Shown here: positions 44,601 through 53,400 of the stretch, one piece after another
Numbering within the stretch: the stretch's first letter is position 1
Layout of the letters: each line of letters opens with the position of its first letter
The notes under the pieces: generated by a model
What the model saw: only the letters and a program-made list of their open reading frames with translations
Told to the model about the DNA's origin: nothing
The model's database searches: none
Program-made: the position numbers and the translations under genes
DNA from: G963675935 sp963719005
GTDB taxonomy: Bacteria; Planctomycetota; Planctomycetia; Pirellulales; Thermoguttaceae
Reading direction: 5' to 3'
DNA length: 64,000 nt
Assembly: GCA_963719005.1 (NCBI GenBank)
Contig: CAVRAR010000006.1
Location: 109,312-173,311 of the forward strand

Positions 44601-45054
44601 ACGTGGGCAACCAGGTGAGTTGCTTCAGGTGGGGCGTTTCGTCGATCAGCGGCATCACCCGATTGAAAACCAACTCGGTCGTCAGCGCCACTCGGGCCTC
44701 GGCGTCGTCGGCGATGGCCTGGATGCGATTCAGCGAGCGATTCCGTCGCGGAGGATAGACGGGCACGGCGATCACGCCGGCGTACAGACATCCGAAGAAC
44801 GCCGCGATGAACTCCAGCCCCGCCGGATACAGCAGCAACGCCCGCTGGCCCGCCAACTGCCGCGATTCGAGCCACGCGCCGATCGCACGGGCCTGGCGGT
44901 CCAGTTCTCGGTACGTCAGATGGACCTGCTCGTTCTCCCCATCGACCAGATAGGTGAAGCCGACGTCGTTCGGCTGGCAGCGCGCACGGTGCAGCAAAAG
45001 CTCCACCAGGTTGGATGGGCCGAAGAACGTACCGGGCAAATAATCCAAATGCAC
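41650..45054 (-). pseudogene. Fatty-acyl-AMP ligase / ACP / alpha-oxoamine synthase fusion, heavily frameshifted
   Basis: Read across about nine frame changes, the minus strand encodes one protein of about 1,130 residues. The start is GTG at 45054 (HLDYLPGTFFGPSNLVELLL). Domain 1 is a fatty-acyl-AMP ligase: FLQYTSGSTGTPKGVV, SYHDMGLIGGILQPLY, FNGAEPVRAETLDAF, CFGLAEATLIVSGG, FLRTGDLGFLQDGELFITGR, GKIQRHACR. Domain 2 is an acyl-carrier protein with phosphopantetheine Ser in ETGMDSLERMEI (about 43080). Domain 3 is a PLP enzyme of the AONS/KBL/SPT group: ITFSSYNYLG, YGTSASASRLVSGQ, VIEGVYSMDGDIS, MIDEAHSMGVLG, and the PLP Lys in FSKSFGSCGGY. The expected chemistry: activate a fatty acid, load it on the ACP, and condense it with an amino acid, releasing CO2 to give an alpha-aminoketone (as in sphingoid-base or CAI-1-type synthesis). 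The amino acid substrate is not predictable. Confidence 0.8.
42977..44480 (-). other. Middle portion of the FAAL domain, readable in two frames
   Basis: Between about 44465 and 43855 the frame reads IAHSFEHTRSGKGVFWLPSY onward to VDPDTLTRL. Between about 43855 and 43125 a second frame reads AQGYWQQPEATERVF through VPKTSSGKIQ to a Pro/Ala-rich linker (TPLEPHAPPLTAPSKNGKN). Together these give the C-terminal half of the adenylation domain, including its last catalytic Lys (SSGKIQ). The reading shows that the gene is one continuous ligase despite the shifts. Confidence 0.75.
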
Positions 45055-45303
45055 GACTGCTCAAACTCCCGCTGCCATGAATATCCTCCGTCACGGCCGC
45101 CAAAATCATTTTAAGGTTTTTCCCCCCGCCTCGCAATTCCCCCTCATCCGAGCCATTCTTATGCGGCACTGCGGAACTATAATTGACAATTAACGGGGAA
45201 TGCGTTACCTTGCGCGAGGGGAGGGGGTCGCAGCCGATCGCGGTTTCGCATTGATCCTGCTTTACCGCACTTTAACGCATTCCTGCCTTGGGAGTCCACT
45301 GCA
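45055..45303. other. Intergenic region, nothing recognised
   Basis: These 249 bp lie between the divergent acyl-AMP ligase gene and the zinc-ribbon fragment. There is one AT-rich patch (ATAATTGACAATTAACG near 45179-45196) that could be part of a promoter. I see no other structure. Confidence 0.4.
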
Positions 45304-45393
45304 ATGATCTGCATGGTCTGTCCGCGCTGCGGCAAGAAGCTCCACGCCAAGGATAAGTTGGCCGGCCGGTCCGCGGCAGAGAAAGGGGGATGA
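45304..45393 (+). pseudogene. Zinc-ribbon fragment duplicated from the gene at 54442
   Basis: This 29-codon ORF (MICMVCPRCGKKLHAKDKLA, then GRSAAEKGG) matches the first part of the zinc-ribbon protein at 54442 (MIRFACLSCGKKLHAKDELA). A stretch of about 26 bp is identical in DNA between the two. Only the first CxxC is present; the second Cys pair is missing, so the ribbon cannot form. It is probably a partial duplicate left by recombination. A separate small protein is possible but less likely. Confidence 0.6.
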
Positions 45394-45465
45394 GTCCAAC
45401 CATTGCCTTACTCACGAACTGGACCTATCCCCCGTTCCCCCGCGCTTTGACAAGGAGCACTGCCC

Positions 45466-47607
45466 ATAAACACGAAAGCCCTGTCGAGTATTGCCGCATT
45501 GTTGTGCGTCCTATCGCCGCAATTCGCGCGAGCCGTTTCGCCGAGCCCCGCCGAGATGGCCGAAGCCCGGCGGTGGGCGGCGGCGAAGTTCGAGGGCGTT
45601 GCCGACGTCAAGGAGTACGACGACTTCCACGGGAAGCCGCCCCCGTCCGTCGAGCCTCCCTTTTCATTCGTTTATCAAGGAAAACAGTCGGCCGACTTCC
45701 TCAAAAGCTGGGGCACGGCGCGCGTCTCGATGAAACTTGGCGACGGCAGGACCGCGCGAACCACGACGTATTCCGATCCAGCAACCGGCTTGGAGGTTCG
45801 CTGTGACGCCGTCGAGTACAGCGAGTATCCGGCCGTCGAATGGATACTCCACTTCAAGAATAGCGGCACGAAGGACACGGGCATCATCGAGAACATCTTG
45901 CCCATGGACCTCTCGCTCACCCGTGCTTCGAGCGGGGTTGTCGTGCATCACGCCAGGGGCAGTTGCTGCAACATCGCCGATTTCCAACCCATCGACGACG
46001 TGCTGGCTGCCCGCGGCAAGCTGCGGATTCAATCGAACCCTTGGCCATCGACTTCCGCGCTGCCGTTCTTCAACGTGGAATGGGACGGACATGGGGTCAT
46101 CGCCGGCATCGGCTGGACGGAGGGCTGGACGGCCAACTTTACCGCGAACGGGAAAAAGTCACTCTCCGTGAAGGTGGGGCCGAGCCTCGGGCACTTCGTC
46201 CTCCATCCCGGCGAGGAAGTCCGCAGCCTGCGGATGCTCGTCCTCTTCTGGCAGGGCGACCGCTTCCACGGCCACAATCTCTGGCGCCAACTTCTGCTGA
46301 AGCACTACAGCCCGACGCCCGGCGGGAAACCGCTGCAAGCCCCGTTGTGTCACGCCAACTGGGGCTGGTGGACAACGAAGCAGCAGATCGCGCGGCTGAG
46401 TTGGTGGCAGAAACACAATCTTCCGATGGAACTCTACTGGATGGACATCGGCTGGGAGCGCGATCCCACCGACGCCGAGGCCAAGGAGCATTTGGCGACG
46501 TGCGTGATTGACGAGAAGAAACATCCGAACGGGCTCAAGCCGATATCCGACGCCTGCCACAAGCTGGATATGAAGTATCTGTTGTGGTTCGGCTCGGGCA
46601 GGCTCTGGCCGTCCGTCGAGCGCGTTCAGAAGTTCCGGCCCGAATTGCTCTCGCCGGAATACCCCGGCGCGGACAGCGGCAACCCGATGATCAACAAGTA
46701 CATGATCGCGCACTTTGGAAACGAGTTCGCCGCTTGGGGCGTCAACGTGTTTCGGCCGGACGCCCACAGCACTGCCGTGTCCGACCGCGCCGCAGATCGA
46801 CAAGGAATCAACCAGGCCCGCTCCGCCGCGGGATTCATCGAGTTCTGGGACGCTCTGCTAAAGCGATTTCCGCACATGTTCATCGACAACTGTTATGGCG
46901 GCGGTCAGAATATCGATCTGGAGACGATCCGGCGAAGCATTGCACTTTGGAGAAGCGACTATCAGGTCAACCAGAATTTCGATCCGATCGGCGTGCAGGG
47001 CCAAACATACGGCTTGTCGTTCTGGGTTCCGCTGAGCGCCGGGGTGATGGGGGATCCTTGCCGCGAGGCGGGAGTCGCCAAGCCGTACGATCCTTACTCC
47101 CTGCGAAGCGCCTATAGTCCGGCAATGGTCATTACCGCCTTCGGCAACGACGAGAAGATGCCGGGCGACGATTTCGATTACAATTCGGCCCGGCGACTGT
47201 TGAACGAATACGTGAGCGTCCGCAAGTACTTCTCCGGCGACTACTATCCGCTTACACAGTACAACCTCGACGACAAGCGGTGGCTGGCGTGGCAGTTCGA
47301 CAGGCCGGACCTTGGAGAAGGCGTGATTCAGGCATTCCGCCGCGGAAAGAGCCCCGGCGAGGCGGGTAAATTTCGTCTGAGAGGATTGCAGCCCGAGGCC
47401 GTCTACAAACTGACCAATCCGGACGTCGCCGGAACGACGGAAATGACCGGGCGCGAACTTCTCGACAGCGGACTGCCGATTGTGGTGAAGAACCGGCCGG
47501 GCGCGGTGGTTATCACCTACAAGAAGAAAAGGACTTTGGCGCATGGCATTACCTCTATCAATGGACGCGGAGCGTCCGGTGGTGCGTTACGACGCAGAGC
47601 GTCGTAA
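45466..47607 (+). CDS. GH36-like exported glycoside hydrolase (alpha-galactosidase-like)
   Basis: This large exported protein of about 710 residues has an N-terminal beta-sandwich (VRCDAVEYSEYPAVEWILHF, DLSLTRASSGVVVHH) and a TIM barrel resembling GH36/GH27 enzymes: CHANWGWWTTKQQIARL, MELYWMDIGWERDP, GVNVFRPDAHS (probable nucleophile Asp, codon 46759) and FIDNCYGGGQNIDLETIRRS with WRSDYQ (probable acid/base Asp, codon 46957). It should cleave alpha-linked sugars, possibly galactosides, outside the cytoplasm. The start is uncertain: AAGGAG lies nine bases before ATA at 45466, which would begin a good signal peptide (NTKALSSIAALLCVLSPQFA). The first standard start in frame is TTG at 45499, inside that hydrophobic stretch. 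The last 15 codons are a palindromic repeat. Confidence 0.8.
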   Translation: MNTKALSSIAALLCVLSPQFARAVSPSPAEMAEARRWAAAKFEGVADVKEYDDFHGKPPPSVEPPFSFVYQGKQSADFLKSWGTARVSMKLGDGRTARTTTYSDPATGLEVRCDAVEYSEYPAVEWILHFKNSGTKDTGIIENILPMDLSLTRASSGVVVHHARGSCCNIADFQPIDDVLAARGKLRIQSNPWPSTSALPFFNVEWDGHGVIAGIGWTEGWTANFTANGKKSLSVKVGPSLGHFVLHPGEEVRSLRMLVLFWQGDRFHGHNLWRQLLLKHYSPTPGGKPLQAPLCHANWGWWTTKQQIARLSWWQKHNLPMELYWMDIGWERDPTDAEAKEHLATCVIDEKKHPNGLKPISDACHKLDMKYLLWFGSGRLWPSVERVQKFRPELLSPEYPGADSGNPMINKYMIAHFGNEFAAWGVNVFRPDAHSTAVSDRAADRQGINQARSAAGFIEFWDALLKRFPHMFIDNCYGGGQNIDLETIRRSIALWRSDYQVNQNFDPIGVQGQTYGLSFWVPLSAGVMGDPCREAGVAKPYDPYSLRSAYSPAMVITAFGNDEKMPGDDFDYNSARRLLNEYVSVRKYFSGDYYPLTQYNLDDKRWLAWQFDRPDLGEGVIQAFRRGKSPGEAGKFRLRGLQPEAVYKLTNPDVAGTTEMTGRELLDSGLPIVVKNRPGAVVITYKKKRTLAHGITSINGRGASGGALRRRAS

Positions 47608-47608
47608 C
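47563..47608. repeat. Palindromic repeat forming the 3' end of the GH36-like gene
   Basis: Two adjacent hairpins, GGACGCGGAGCGTCC (47563-47577) and GTTACGACGCAGAGCGTCGT plus AAC (47586-47608), share the core GACGC.GAGCGTC. They encode the last residues (RGASGGALRRRAS) and supply the stop codon, so the repeat probably inserted at the original 3' end of the gene. Confidence 0.75.
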
Positions 47609-47633
47609 GAGGGTGAAGAATGGAAATCGGGCT

Positions 47634-48080
47634 TCAGCGCACACTCGGCGCGGTGGCCGGGGCCGTTTTGGACGGCGCGGACGACGCGAGCTTGCTCGGC
47701 GGCGGGGTTGTCGCGGGTTCGATGAGCGAAATTGCCTCCGCTTCAACCTCGGGGTGGGGCGAGTCGTCGGGATCGGGCTCTGAGGCGTGCATCTTCGCGA
47801 GCGCCTGTCTAGCCTCATCGAGGCGGCCGAGTTTGAATTGGGCCATAGCGATGAAAGCCCATCCGGTTCGATCGGTGCGTCCCTTTTTGGCCAGCATCAG
47901 TTCGGCCGAACGTGTCAGATTGTTGACGGCCTGTTCGAACTCGCCGAGCCGGTAGTTACCCGCGCCTAACATCCGGCGCAAATACGGATCTGTCGGCTCG
48001 CTGTACATGGAGTGGATAGCTGTCCACACAGATTGGAAAGCTGTCTTGTAACGCGCCGCTGGAAGAGCGGGTTTCATTAA
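47634..48080 (-). pseudogene. C-terminal fragment of the kinase-WD40-TPR gene, cut off by IS elements
   Basis: The fragment reads MKPALPAARYKTAFQSVWTA then TPR-like units (PYLRRMLGAGNYRLGEFEQA, TGWAFIAMAQFKLGRLDEAR) and a low-complexity tail (PATTPPPSKLASSAPSKTAP). Removing the two IS copies and one copy of the TAA duplication joins it in frame with the upstream piece: LNSAMRDL then MKPALP. It is therefore the end of the gene that starts at 53457, not an independent gene, although its first Met could in principle be used. Confidence 0.82.
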
Positions 48081-48987
48081 GAGGTTCTAACAAAACCAGT
48101 ATTTCCTGATCTGTCCAATGTTGCTAAACTCTCGGGCTAACCTGGTCAACCAACAGATATGTCAGGGAGGATATTATGGCCAAGCCACTGCTGCCCGATG
48201 CGCTTTGGGAGCGAATCAAGCCTTTGCTGCCGCGCGAACGCGGCAAGCCGAAAGGAGGCCGACCGCGAGTTTCCGATCGTGCGGCGCTCACGGGGATTCT
48301 CTTCGTATTGAAAACGGGTTGTCCGTGGGAATATCTTCCGCAGGAGTTGGGCTGCGGATGCGGCATGACGTGCTGGCGACGACTCCGCGACTGGCACGTG
48401 GCTGGTGTCTGGAAGCGGATATGGAAGCTACTTTTGGACGAATTGGGATTGGCAGGCCAAATCGACTGGTCAACATCCGCGATCGACAGTTGCTCCGTGC
48501 GAGCAGTTTTTGGGGGGCAAAAACGGGCCCAAATCCCACGGATCGAGGCAAGAATGGCTCGAAGCGTCATCTGATGGTGGACGGCAGCGGCACGCCTCTG
48601 GCCATTACCCACACCGGCGCGAATTGCCACGATTCGGAGATGGCTATTCCTTTGGTCGACGCAGTTCCACCGATCAAGCAACCTCGCGGCGCACCGCGCA
48701 AGCGTCCCGATGAACTGCTCGCGGATCGAGCCTATGATGCGGAAGCCAAGATTCGTAAACCCCTGCGCAAGCGGAGAATCAAGCCGCTGGTTGCTCACCG
48801 CAACACCGAGCACGGCAGCGGCCTGGGCAAATTCCGCTACGTCGTTGAAGCCTGCTTCGATTGGCTCTTCAACTGGCGTCGTCTGCGGGTGCGTTACGAG
48901 AAACGACCGGACATTCACGATGCGTTCCTAATCATCGGTTGTGCCATGATCTGCTGGAACCGCGTACTGGAGTTTTGTTAGAACCTC
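48081..48987 (+). mobile_element. IS5-family insertion sequence, copy 1 (907 bp)
   Basis: The element has 16-bp perfect terminal inverted repeats (GAGGTTCTAACAAAAC at both ends) and encodes one transposase in two overlapping frames. It is flanked by TAA on both sides (48078-48080 and 48988-48990), consistent with the 3-bp TNA target duplications of some IS5 groups. A second copy follows after the TAA. This copy has the intact second frame. Confidence 0.9.
48176..48981 (+). CDS. IS5-family transposase, copy 1 (two frames joined by -1 frameshift)
   Basis: The first frame (48176-48574) encodes the N-terminal helix-turn-helix part: MAKPLLPDALWERIKPLLPR, KGGRPRVSDRAALTGILFVL, and the first catalytic Asp in TSAIDSCSVRAVFGG. 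The second frame continues from about 48517 to 48981: AKTGPNPTDRGKNGSKRHLM, DELLADRAYDAE (second Asp) and YVVEACFDWLFNWRRLRVRY (Glu). A -1 slip in the run TTTTTGGGGGGC (48507-48518) joins the two into a DDE transposase of about 268 residues. Programmed frameshifting is known in IS5-family elements. The ATG at 48176 follows GGGAGG. Confidence 0.87.
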
Positions 48988-48990
48988 TAA

Positions 48991-49898
48991 GAGGTTCTAA
49001 CAAAACCAGTATTTCCTGATCTGTCCAATGTTGCTAAACTCTCGGGCTAACCTGGTCAACCAACAGATATGTCAGGGAGGATATTATGGCCAAGCCACTG
49101 CTGCCCGATGCGCTTTGGGAGCGAATCAAGCCTTTGCTGCCGCGCGAACGCGGCAAGCCGAAAGGAGGCCGACCGCGAGTTTCCGATCGTGCGGCGCTCA
49201 CGGGGATTCTCTTCGTATTGAAAACGGGTTGTCCGTGGGAATATCTTCCGCAGGAGTTGGGCTGCGGATGCGGCATGACGTGCTGGCGACGACTCCGCGA
49301 CTGGCACGTGGCTGGTGTCTGGAAGCGGATATGGAAGCTACTTTTGGACGAATTGGGATTGGCAGGCCAAATCGACTGGTCAACATCCGCGATCGACAGT
49401 TGCTCCGTGCGAGCAGTTTTTGGGGGGCAAAAACGGGCCCAAATCCCACGGATCGAGGCAAGAATGGCTCGAAGCGTCATCTGATGGTGGACGGCAGCGG
49501 CACGCCTCTGGCCATTACCCACACCGGCGCGAATTGCCACGATTCGGAGATGGCTATTCCTTTGGTTCAACGCAGTTCCACCGATCAAGCAACCTCGCGG
49601 CGCACCGCGCAAGCGTCCCGATGAACTGCTCGCGGATCGAGCCTATGATGCGGAAGCCAAGATTCGTAAACCCCTGCGCAAGCGGAGAATCAAGCCGCTG
49701 GTTGCTCACCGCAACACCGAGCACGGCAGCGGCCTGGGCAAATTCCGCTACGTCGTTGAAGCCTGCTTCGATTGGCTCTTCAACTGGCGTCGTCTGCGGG
49801 TGCGTTACGAGAAACGACCGGACATTCACGATGCGTTCCTAATCATCGGTTGTGCCATGATCTGCTGGAACCGCGTACTGGAGTTTTGTTAGAACCTC
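48991..49898 (+). mobile_element. IS5-family insertion sequence, copy 2 (908 bp)
   Basis: This tandem copy is nearly identical to copy 1 and separated from it only by TAA (48988-48990). It has the same inverted repeats and is followed by TAA (49899-49901). The clear difference I found by eye is GGTCGACGC in copy 1 versus GGTTCAACGC here (about 49564-49573), one base longer, which breaks the second transposase frame. Confidence 0.9.
49086..49890 (+). pseudogene. IS5-family transposase, copy 2 (broken)
   Basis: The first frame (49086-49484) is identical in protein to copy 1. The second frame is interrupted by the extra base near 49568, changing PLVDAVPPIKQP to PLVQRSSTDQ and ending at a stop near 49624. 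The second Asp and the Glu of the active site are therefore out of frame. This copy could move only with transposase from copy 1. Confidence 0.85.
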
Positions 49899-50426
49899 TA
49901 AGTCACGCATTGCCGAATTGAGATCAGCGATGCTCTTCGTGACTCGCTCCGAAACCCGTGGGGAACACTTAGACTTTGCTAGATTTTCAAACAACGCGCC
50001 GCGTTTCAACGCGTTGCCGCTGATCTGGCGAAAGAGGTCTTTAGCTTGATGATCTATCGCCTCAAGCCTGTTCCGAAGCCAACTCAGAGCCTGGACTTTT
50101 CGGATCGCGTTCAACGATTCGTCCTTTCGGATGACGTTCTCCAACCGATCGTCTGGGGTTGTCGTCGTCAGAAGTTGATCCACGTATCGCCTCGCCGGTT
50201 TGATCTCCGCGAAGCGGGCGTCGCGGTCCTTCTGCCGCTCCTCGAAGGGGCGCGAATCCCAGATCTGCGCGCTGCCATCCTTCAAGACAAGTATCAGTTG
50301 GGCGCCGTCGGGCGTGAATTGCAGGTCACGGACGTCATGCCCATCGGGAATATTGGCTATTTCCCGACCCGACACCGCGTCCCAAAAGTGGATAAGGCTG
50401 CCCGTGTAAGTAATTGCGCAGACCAT
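49899..50426 (-). pseudogene. Middle fragment of the kinase-WD40-TPR gene
   Basis: This piece reads VCAITYTGSLIHFWDAVSGR, then a last WD40 unit (DLQFTPDGAQLILVLKDGSA, QIWDSRPFEER) and a helical region (LEAIDHQAKDLFRQISGNAL) ending SIADLNSAMRDL at the IS boundary. It joins the larger kinase piece through a single-base shift near 50430 (SPDG in one frame, VCAITY in the other). Confidence 0.8.
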
Positions 50427-53400
50427 CCGGACTCACGGCAGCGGCGGTTACCGCGTGGTCGTGGCGAAGAACGACCGGATCGACGCCAGGCGCGACGAGT
50501 TCAATGATATTCCTGGTTGCCGCGCGGCGGATTGTTCGAGCCGGCTGGGATGCCGCCGAAATCGTCGGAGATCGATGAGCGGCCGCGTTCAAAGCGCTGA
50601 TTTCTTCCAGCGCCAGCGAAGCATCGAAATCAAAGCTCAAAACCGGTGAGTCGATGTGGGCAATCCGAACAATCACGGCTGGTGATTCAAAACCCATGTC
50701 CCCATTGTCAACCAGAATGAGTGTGTCACCGTCGGGATTGGAAATATACTCGTCGAAGCTGCCGACCGCCGTGCCCATTAGCCTGCATTGCAAATTCCAG
50801 ACGCGAATCTGACCATACGAGCACGTGACAATCCACCGACCATCTTGCGTGAACGACGCTCTAAGAGTAAGAGATTGCCCTTCGTCGTCGTGCAGCATCG
50901 GCTCGCCGAGGGGCCTGCCGTTGAGATCCCATAACCGAACGATGCCATCACCGCGTGAAGTCGTGAGCACCAGCCTACCGTCGGGGCTAAAGACGGCTTG
51001 ATCAATGCTGCTCCCGTGCTGGAGCGGCTCCCCAACAGGCTTGCCAGTGGCGTCACGAAGCTGGATTGCGCGACCGTTTTCTGCCAGAGTAAGTCGGCGT
51101 CGTCCGTCAGGGCTAAGGCCCGTCTTAAGCCTAAGTAGCCCGTCATGGCGGTCTACGCCCACTGATTGGAACTTGCAGTATTCGGCATAGTTGAGTGGCT
51201 TGCCGTTAAGATTCCAAAGCCGCTCGGATCCCCCTTCTTCGTTCGTAATAACCATTCTGCTATCCGGGCTGAAGTAGGCTGACCAAACCGACTTCTCGTG
51301 TCTCATAGGCTCGCCCACGGGCTTGCCGGTGAGATTCCAAATGCGGACGACTTTGTTGTCCGATCGTGTAATCAGCAGCTTCCCGTCCGGACTGAATGTG
51401 GCGGCATCGACGATGCCACCCTCGTGCATGATTTCCCCGACCGGTCTCCCGGCGATGTCCCACAACCGGGCCGTCCCATCTTTGGATGCCGTAAGCACGA
51501 GCCACCCATCGGGACTAAAGACGGCGGAGTTGACCGCGGCGGCGTGCCTCATCGCCTCGCCGACGACCCGGCCCGAGACTTCTTGCAGTTGGACGGTCTG
51601 GTCGTCCGGCATGGTCAGCACGTGTTGCCCATCGATACTGCAAACCGCTTCAAGCTTGATAATGCCGGTGTTTACGGGGTCGCCGACGGGTTTCCCGGCA
51701 AGATCCCAAAGTTGTTTATTCCCGTTCTCGAGTTTGGTGACCACCAGCCGCCCGTTGGGACTAAACACAGCGTAATCATCGTAGGATTTCATCGGCTCGC
51801 CCACAAGATTCCCCGAAAGATCCCACAATTGGACACTGTGCGAATCCGCGTTGGCCAGCCAAAGTCGCCCGTCTGGGCTCAAGGGGTTCCAAAAACTCCA
51901 GGGCAAGCCAGCCACGACACTTTGCGCCTTCGCCGAGAGAAACCTCCACTCGAAGCCGCGCTTCGACATTGGGCACGCATTAAAACGGCGGCGGGCCTCG
52001 GGCCAGTTGTTATGCTCCAGGGCGGTCATGCCCAGAGCGATATTGGCGACGTAAGCCTCTAGTTCGGCGGCATCGCGTTGTTTGTCCGCTTCGTTTTTTT
52101 GAACTTCGGCGATCTTTTCGTTCTGCATCGCCGTGTTTGCGTTTGCGTCGGCGCGACGCCATTGCCAGGTTGTCGTGGCCAAACCGAACGTGAGCAGTGC
52201 CACAGCCGCAGCAGTCGCGAGCACCGCCGTCTTGTGTTTCCGCACGAATTTCCGCGCCCGATATCCGAACGTCGGCGGCGCGGCCATGACCGGCTCATCG
52301 TTCAGATGCCGCTCGATGTCGGCTACCAGGGCCGTGGCCGTGTCGTAGCGCAGCCGGCGCTCTTTCTCCAACGTCTTCAAGATGATCCAATCGAGATCGC
52401 CACGGATCAGGCCGCAGAGCTTCGCCGGCTCCGTCTGACGGCTAGCGGCCAGTGCGTGCAACAGGACACTCGTTGCCAGTCGCGTGCTCGGACGCGGCGG
52501 CTCTTCCTCGCGGATCACCCGGCAAACCTCGTCCCAGGCGGCCTTCTTCAGCCGCTCGCGATCCAACGGCGTCGAGCCGGTTAACAACTCGTACAGCAGC
52601 ACGCCCAGGGCGTAGATATCGGCACGGGTGTCGATGTCCAATGCGTTGATCGCCACTTGTTCGGGGGCGGTGTAGAGCGGCGTACCGGCCATCTCGCCAA
52701 AGGCCGTGTAGAGCGTGTGCTCGGTAAGCACGCCCGCTCCGCCGAGGGCCTTGGCCAGGCCGAAGTCGATCACCTTCGGCACCGGCTGGCCGTCGTGCTC
52801 GGTCACCAGGACGTTGCCGGGCTTGATGTCGCGGTGGATGATGCCCTTCTGATGGGCGTGTTGCACGGCATGGCAGACTTGCGTGAAAAGCAGCAGCCGA
52901 TCCCTGACGGTCATCCGCCGCTGGTCGCAGTATTCCGTGACCGGCAGCCCGCGGACCAGTTCCATCGCGAAATAGGGCCGCCCCTGCTCGGTGATGCCGC
53001 CGTCGAACACCCGGGCGATGTTGGGATGATCCATCATCGCCAGGGCCTGGCGTTCGGCCTCGAACCGGGCGATGACGCTGCGGGAATCCATGCCTGCCTT
53101 GATGAGTTTGACGGCTACGAACCGCCGCACCGGCGAGCGCTGCTCGGCCATCCAGACCACACCCATGCCGCCGGAACCGATTTCTTCGAGCAGTTTATAC
53201 TTTCCGGCAATCATCGTGCCGGTCATCGCATCAAAGGCTTGAGTTTCATCGACGGCCGGTCCCGCCGGCGGCAACGACCCTTCCGCATCGTGGGCGGCCA
53301 ACAGGGCCTCGACCCGCCGTCGCAGGTCGGTGTCACTGCCGCACGCGCGGTCCAGAACCGCGTCTCGGTCGGCTGGGCTCGCCGCTTCGACCGCCGCCAA

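Noticed and set aside
47634..48077. Independent small TPR protein
   Set aside because: It joins exactly in frame with the kinase gene once the IS copies and one TAA are removed, so it is the severed 3' end.
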